From assembly GCF_000426745.1 (NCBI RefSeq), contig NZ_AUFY01000007.1, positions 62,001-126,000 of the forward strand: 64,000 bases of DNA, read 5' to 3'. The notes below the pieces were generated by a model, which searched no databases, was not told where the DNA came from, and saw only the letters and a program-made list of their open reading frames with translations. Source of the stretch: Veillonella montpellierensis DSM 17217. GTDB taxonomy: Bacteria > Bacillota > Negativicutes > Veillonellales > Veillonellaceae. This document shows, one piece after another, positions 61,932-64,000 of this stretch (position 1 is the stretch's first letter; the number at the start of each line of letters is the position of its first letter). The position numbers and the translations under genes were made by a program.

Positions 61932-64000
61932 ATGAAATCGAGTCAAATTTTCTTGGAATGTGAACGGTTTTTAAAACGGGCATTAAAGGATAAAGGACGG
62001 TATAGCAAAGGGGCGGTAATTGCCTTCTTGATTACAGGGAGTATTGGGGTCAGTGTGCCTACCATGGTACAAGCGGTCATTCCACCTTCATTGCTAGGAT
62101 TGGCGTTTGAACAAGCTGGACTGGCACCTGGCGCCACATATGGCGATACAACGAAGAAAAAGACAGAAACCATATTGAGTAAGACGCCAGCCGAATTAAA
62201 GCTTACGCTAGGACAATTGTATGCTCTATTCTATCATGAGCCATTAGCAACGAAAACGACATATTTTTCAGGTAGTAATGCACAAGGTGAGTTAGCAGTC
62301 AATCGAGGATACGTTACCTATCAGGAAAGTAATATTACTGGTGGTGAGGATACGATTATACGAGGAGCTGGGGCGATTGCATTAGGGGGGAACTCTAAAG
62401 CAATTGGTGTTGGAGCTATTGCACTAGGTCAATACGCAGATTCAGCGTCTAAAGCAATAGGTTGGGATAATCAACTTCGTAAGTTTGTGTATGCACCAGA
62501 TACGCATGATAATGTTGCCATTGGGTTTAAATCTACCTCTAAATCTAATTTTTCCGTAGCCCTAGGGGCCCGCTCTGGCGCGAATGAAGACGGTAGTAAT
62601 GCAATCGGATTTAATACACAGGCAACGGGAAAATCCTCCTTGGCAATTGGCTATAACACCTTTGCCAATACCAAGTTTGGACCACGTAACAACTTGATTT
62701 CGACAATCGAAGGAATGAGTAGTCGTTTAAACGCGAATACTCTTGATACTTTTTCTAAATTATCTGCAGAACAAGAAAACAAGAGACAACTTGAACACGA
62801 TTTATTTACTGCTACACAGAAGGGTGATACGAAGAAAGTAGAACAATTAACAGGCGCCATTAACGTATCGAATGCAAGAATCGGCTCCTACCAACAAGCA
62901 TTGGTATATTCGCCAGACTATGCGGCTCTAGTAGGCGATGCAAATTCTGCTGCAGGTGAACAGGGCGGCGATCATATATTAGCAAAGGCCTTACGAGAAC
63001 AGGGCGGTGTATCCAAATTATTGGATAAAAAACTCAATCAAGCCTATGTGGCAGACTCTACACACAATGCATTAAATTTAGACGTGGCGAAAGATATCAT
63101 ACAAAATCCGAATGTGGCAGATAATTTTATTGAAAATGTGGCGAAAGAGGGCGACAATGCCATCGCCGTTGGTAACTACACATCGGCCAGTGGGAATGCC
63201 AGTGTTGCACAGGGTGTAGGTGCCTTTACCAAAGGTGATGCTAGCATTGCCTTAGGATCTCTTGCGCATACTACGGAAAAAGCGGCTCAATCGGTGGCGA
63301 TTGGTACAGGGGCGCAAGCGTTCAATAAAAACTCCCTTGCGTTAGGCACATTGTCTAGTACGTATGGAAAGAATAATATCGCTGTAGGTAACCGAGCGGC
63401 GGTGTTAGGAGATAACTCCTCCGGTATTGGTGTAGACACGCTCGTATTATCTGAAAATAGCGTAGCCTTAGGTAATAAAAGTAGAGTAGAGCAAAATGCG
63501 AATCGTTCCATCGCTATCGGCGATAGTTCAAACGTAGAAGAAGGCGCAGAAGATAGTGTTTCGTTGGGAAGTACGGCGCGAGTAGGCACTGGTGCGAAAC
63601 GATCGATAGCGATTGGTGCTCAATCACAAACCTTGGCACAGGGCAGTGTTGGTATCGGTACCAATGTACAAGTGGATCAGAATTCGTTTCACACTGTTGC
63701 TATGGGGAATGGTATTACAACGCATTCTAAAAATTCCGTTGCCATTGGTCAATACTCCACGATTGGTTCTGCTTCAGAAAATGCGATTACCATCGGTAAT
63801 ACGTCGCATGTACAAGGGAAAGATTCAATTGCCATCGGAACGAAATCGAAAGCTTATGGCGAGGATAACGTGGTCATGGGGAACGGTGCAAGTTCTGGTA
63901 GCGTAGCTAATGGGGCGTATCAGATGGTGGACCGTGCCGTTGTAATTGGTAAAGGGGCCCATGCAGATCACGATAATAATGTGGTCCTTGGCTATGGGTC
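61932..64000 (+). CDS. Trimeric autotransporter adhesin (YadA-like), 5' part
   Basis: At least 689 residues; the frame is open to the window end. An extended signal region comes first (MKSSQIFLECERFLKRALKD, then a hydrophobic AVIAFLITGSIGVSV core). The passenger is built of YadA-type head repeats of about 14 residues with the core pattern (S/N)xAIGxxAxA, for example GAIALGGNSKAIGVGAIALG, SVALGARSGA and SVAIGTGAQAFNKN. A helical, charged insert of about 130 residues (near 255-405) interrupts the head. The stalk and membrane anchor must lie beyond the window. These adhesins form surface trimers and bind host or bacterial partners; Veillonella carries many. GGAGG at 61923-61927 fits ATG 61932. 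Confidence 0.93.
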   Translation, partial: MKSSQIFLECERFLKRALKDKGRYSKGAVIAFLITGSIGVSVPTMVQAVIPPSLLGLAFEQAGLAPGATYGDTTKKKTETILSKTPAELKLTLGQLYALFYHEPLATKTTYFSGSNAQGELAVNRGYVTYQESNITGGEDTIIRGAGAIALGGNSKAIGVGAIALGQYADSASKAIGWDNQLRKFVYAPDTHDNVAIGFKSTSKSNFSVALGARSGANEDGSNAIGFNTQATGKSSLAIGYNTFANTKFGPRNNLISTIEGMSSRLNANTLDTFSKLSAEQENKRQLEHDLFTATQKGDTKKVEQLTGAINVSNARIGSYQQALVYSPDYAALVGDANSAAGEQGGDHILAKALREQGGVSKLLDKKLNQAYVADSTHNALNLDVAKDIIQNPNVADNFIENVAKEGDNAIAVGNYTSASGNASVAQGVGAFTKGDASIALGSLAHTTEKAAQSVAIGTGAQAFNKNSLALGTLSSTYGKNNIAVGNRAAVLGDNSSGIGVDTLVLSENSVALGNKSRVEQNANRSIAIGDSSNVEEGAEDSVSLGSTARVGTGAKRSIAIGAQSQTLAQGSVGIGTNVQVDQNSFHTVAMGNGITTHSKNSVAIGQYSTIGSASENAITIGNTSHVQGKDSIAIGTKSKAYGEDNVVMGNGASSGSVANGAYQMVDRAVVIGKGAHADHDNNVVLGYG

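Noticed and set aside
1-64000. tRNA or rRNA genes
   Set aside because: None was recognised by eye; no cloverleaf or conserved rRNA sequence stood out, including at the island edges.

Overview
The window looks like the chromosome of a Veillonella-type Negativicute. It is AT-rich with Firmicute-style gene order and Shine-Dalgarno sites (fapR-plsX-fabHKDG-acpP-fabF-rnc, then smc-ftsY). It also has outer-membrane hardware: a TonB-dependent receptor with an iron-type ABC importer, and a YadA-like trimeric autotransporter. The genus is inferred from protein style and synteny only; no database was searched.

Layout. 1-2.5 kb: LemA (partial), a TPM-domain protein, rubredoxin, yceD-rpmF. 2.6-9 kb: a frameshifted small HTH gene, then a minus-strand iron-type uptake locus (binding protein, permease, ATPase, TonB receptor) behind a perfect Fur-like palindrome. 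9-17.7 kb: the fatty-acid synthesis operon under FapR, using FabK as enoyl reductase, plus a second FabK/nitronate-monooxygenase-like flavoprotein, ending in rnc. 17.8-31 kb: a radical SAM protein, smc, ftsY, a small unknown gene, uvrB, uvrA, uvrC. 31-37.3 kb: a MATE exporter, an ADP-ribosylglycohydrolase, two TerC-family membrane proteins and a TrmA/RlmD-type RNA methyltransferase.

37.3-61 kb is an accessory island built from several decayed or truncated elements. (a) An intact-looking five-gene operon at 37.6-42.6 kb: AlkA-like DNA glycosylase, C5-cytosine methyltransferase, an unrecognised 287-residue protein, a McrB-type AAA+ NTPase and a McrC-type nuclease. It resembles the McrBC-related LlaJI class of restriction systems, with an added repair enzyme and a possible separate specificity subunit. 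(b) An IS3-type transposase remnant, and a minus-strand cluster with an internally deleted ATPase gene. (c) A cryptic prophage segment at 45-55 kb (sigma-like regulator, antirepressor, primase/helicase, VRR-NUC, SNF2 helicase, HNH, small terminase, two DNA methyltransferases). It has no integrase, large terminase or structural genes. (d) At about 55.04 kb the phage cytosine methyltransferase gene is fused out of frame to a 5'-truncated HerA/FtsK-type ATPase gene. This is followed by a gene with a DNA/RNA non-specific endonuclease domain and a 92-residue possible immunity gene. (e) Remnants of an IS transposase and of a type I methyltransferase (hsdM), then an AlkD-like DNA alkylation repair gene.

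After the island come a metallophosphoesterase and the 5' part of a trimeric autotransporter adhesin that runs off the window. The most interesting candidates for undescribed biology are the glycosylase-methyltransferase-McrBC operon, the HerA-nuclease-partner module, and several RNA or operator elements: the attenuator-like fold at 45.37-45.45 kb, the MATE leader hairpin, the helically phased repeats before the ADP-ribosylglycohydrolase, and the palindrome inside the adhesin promoter.
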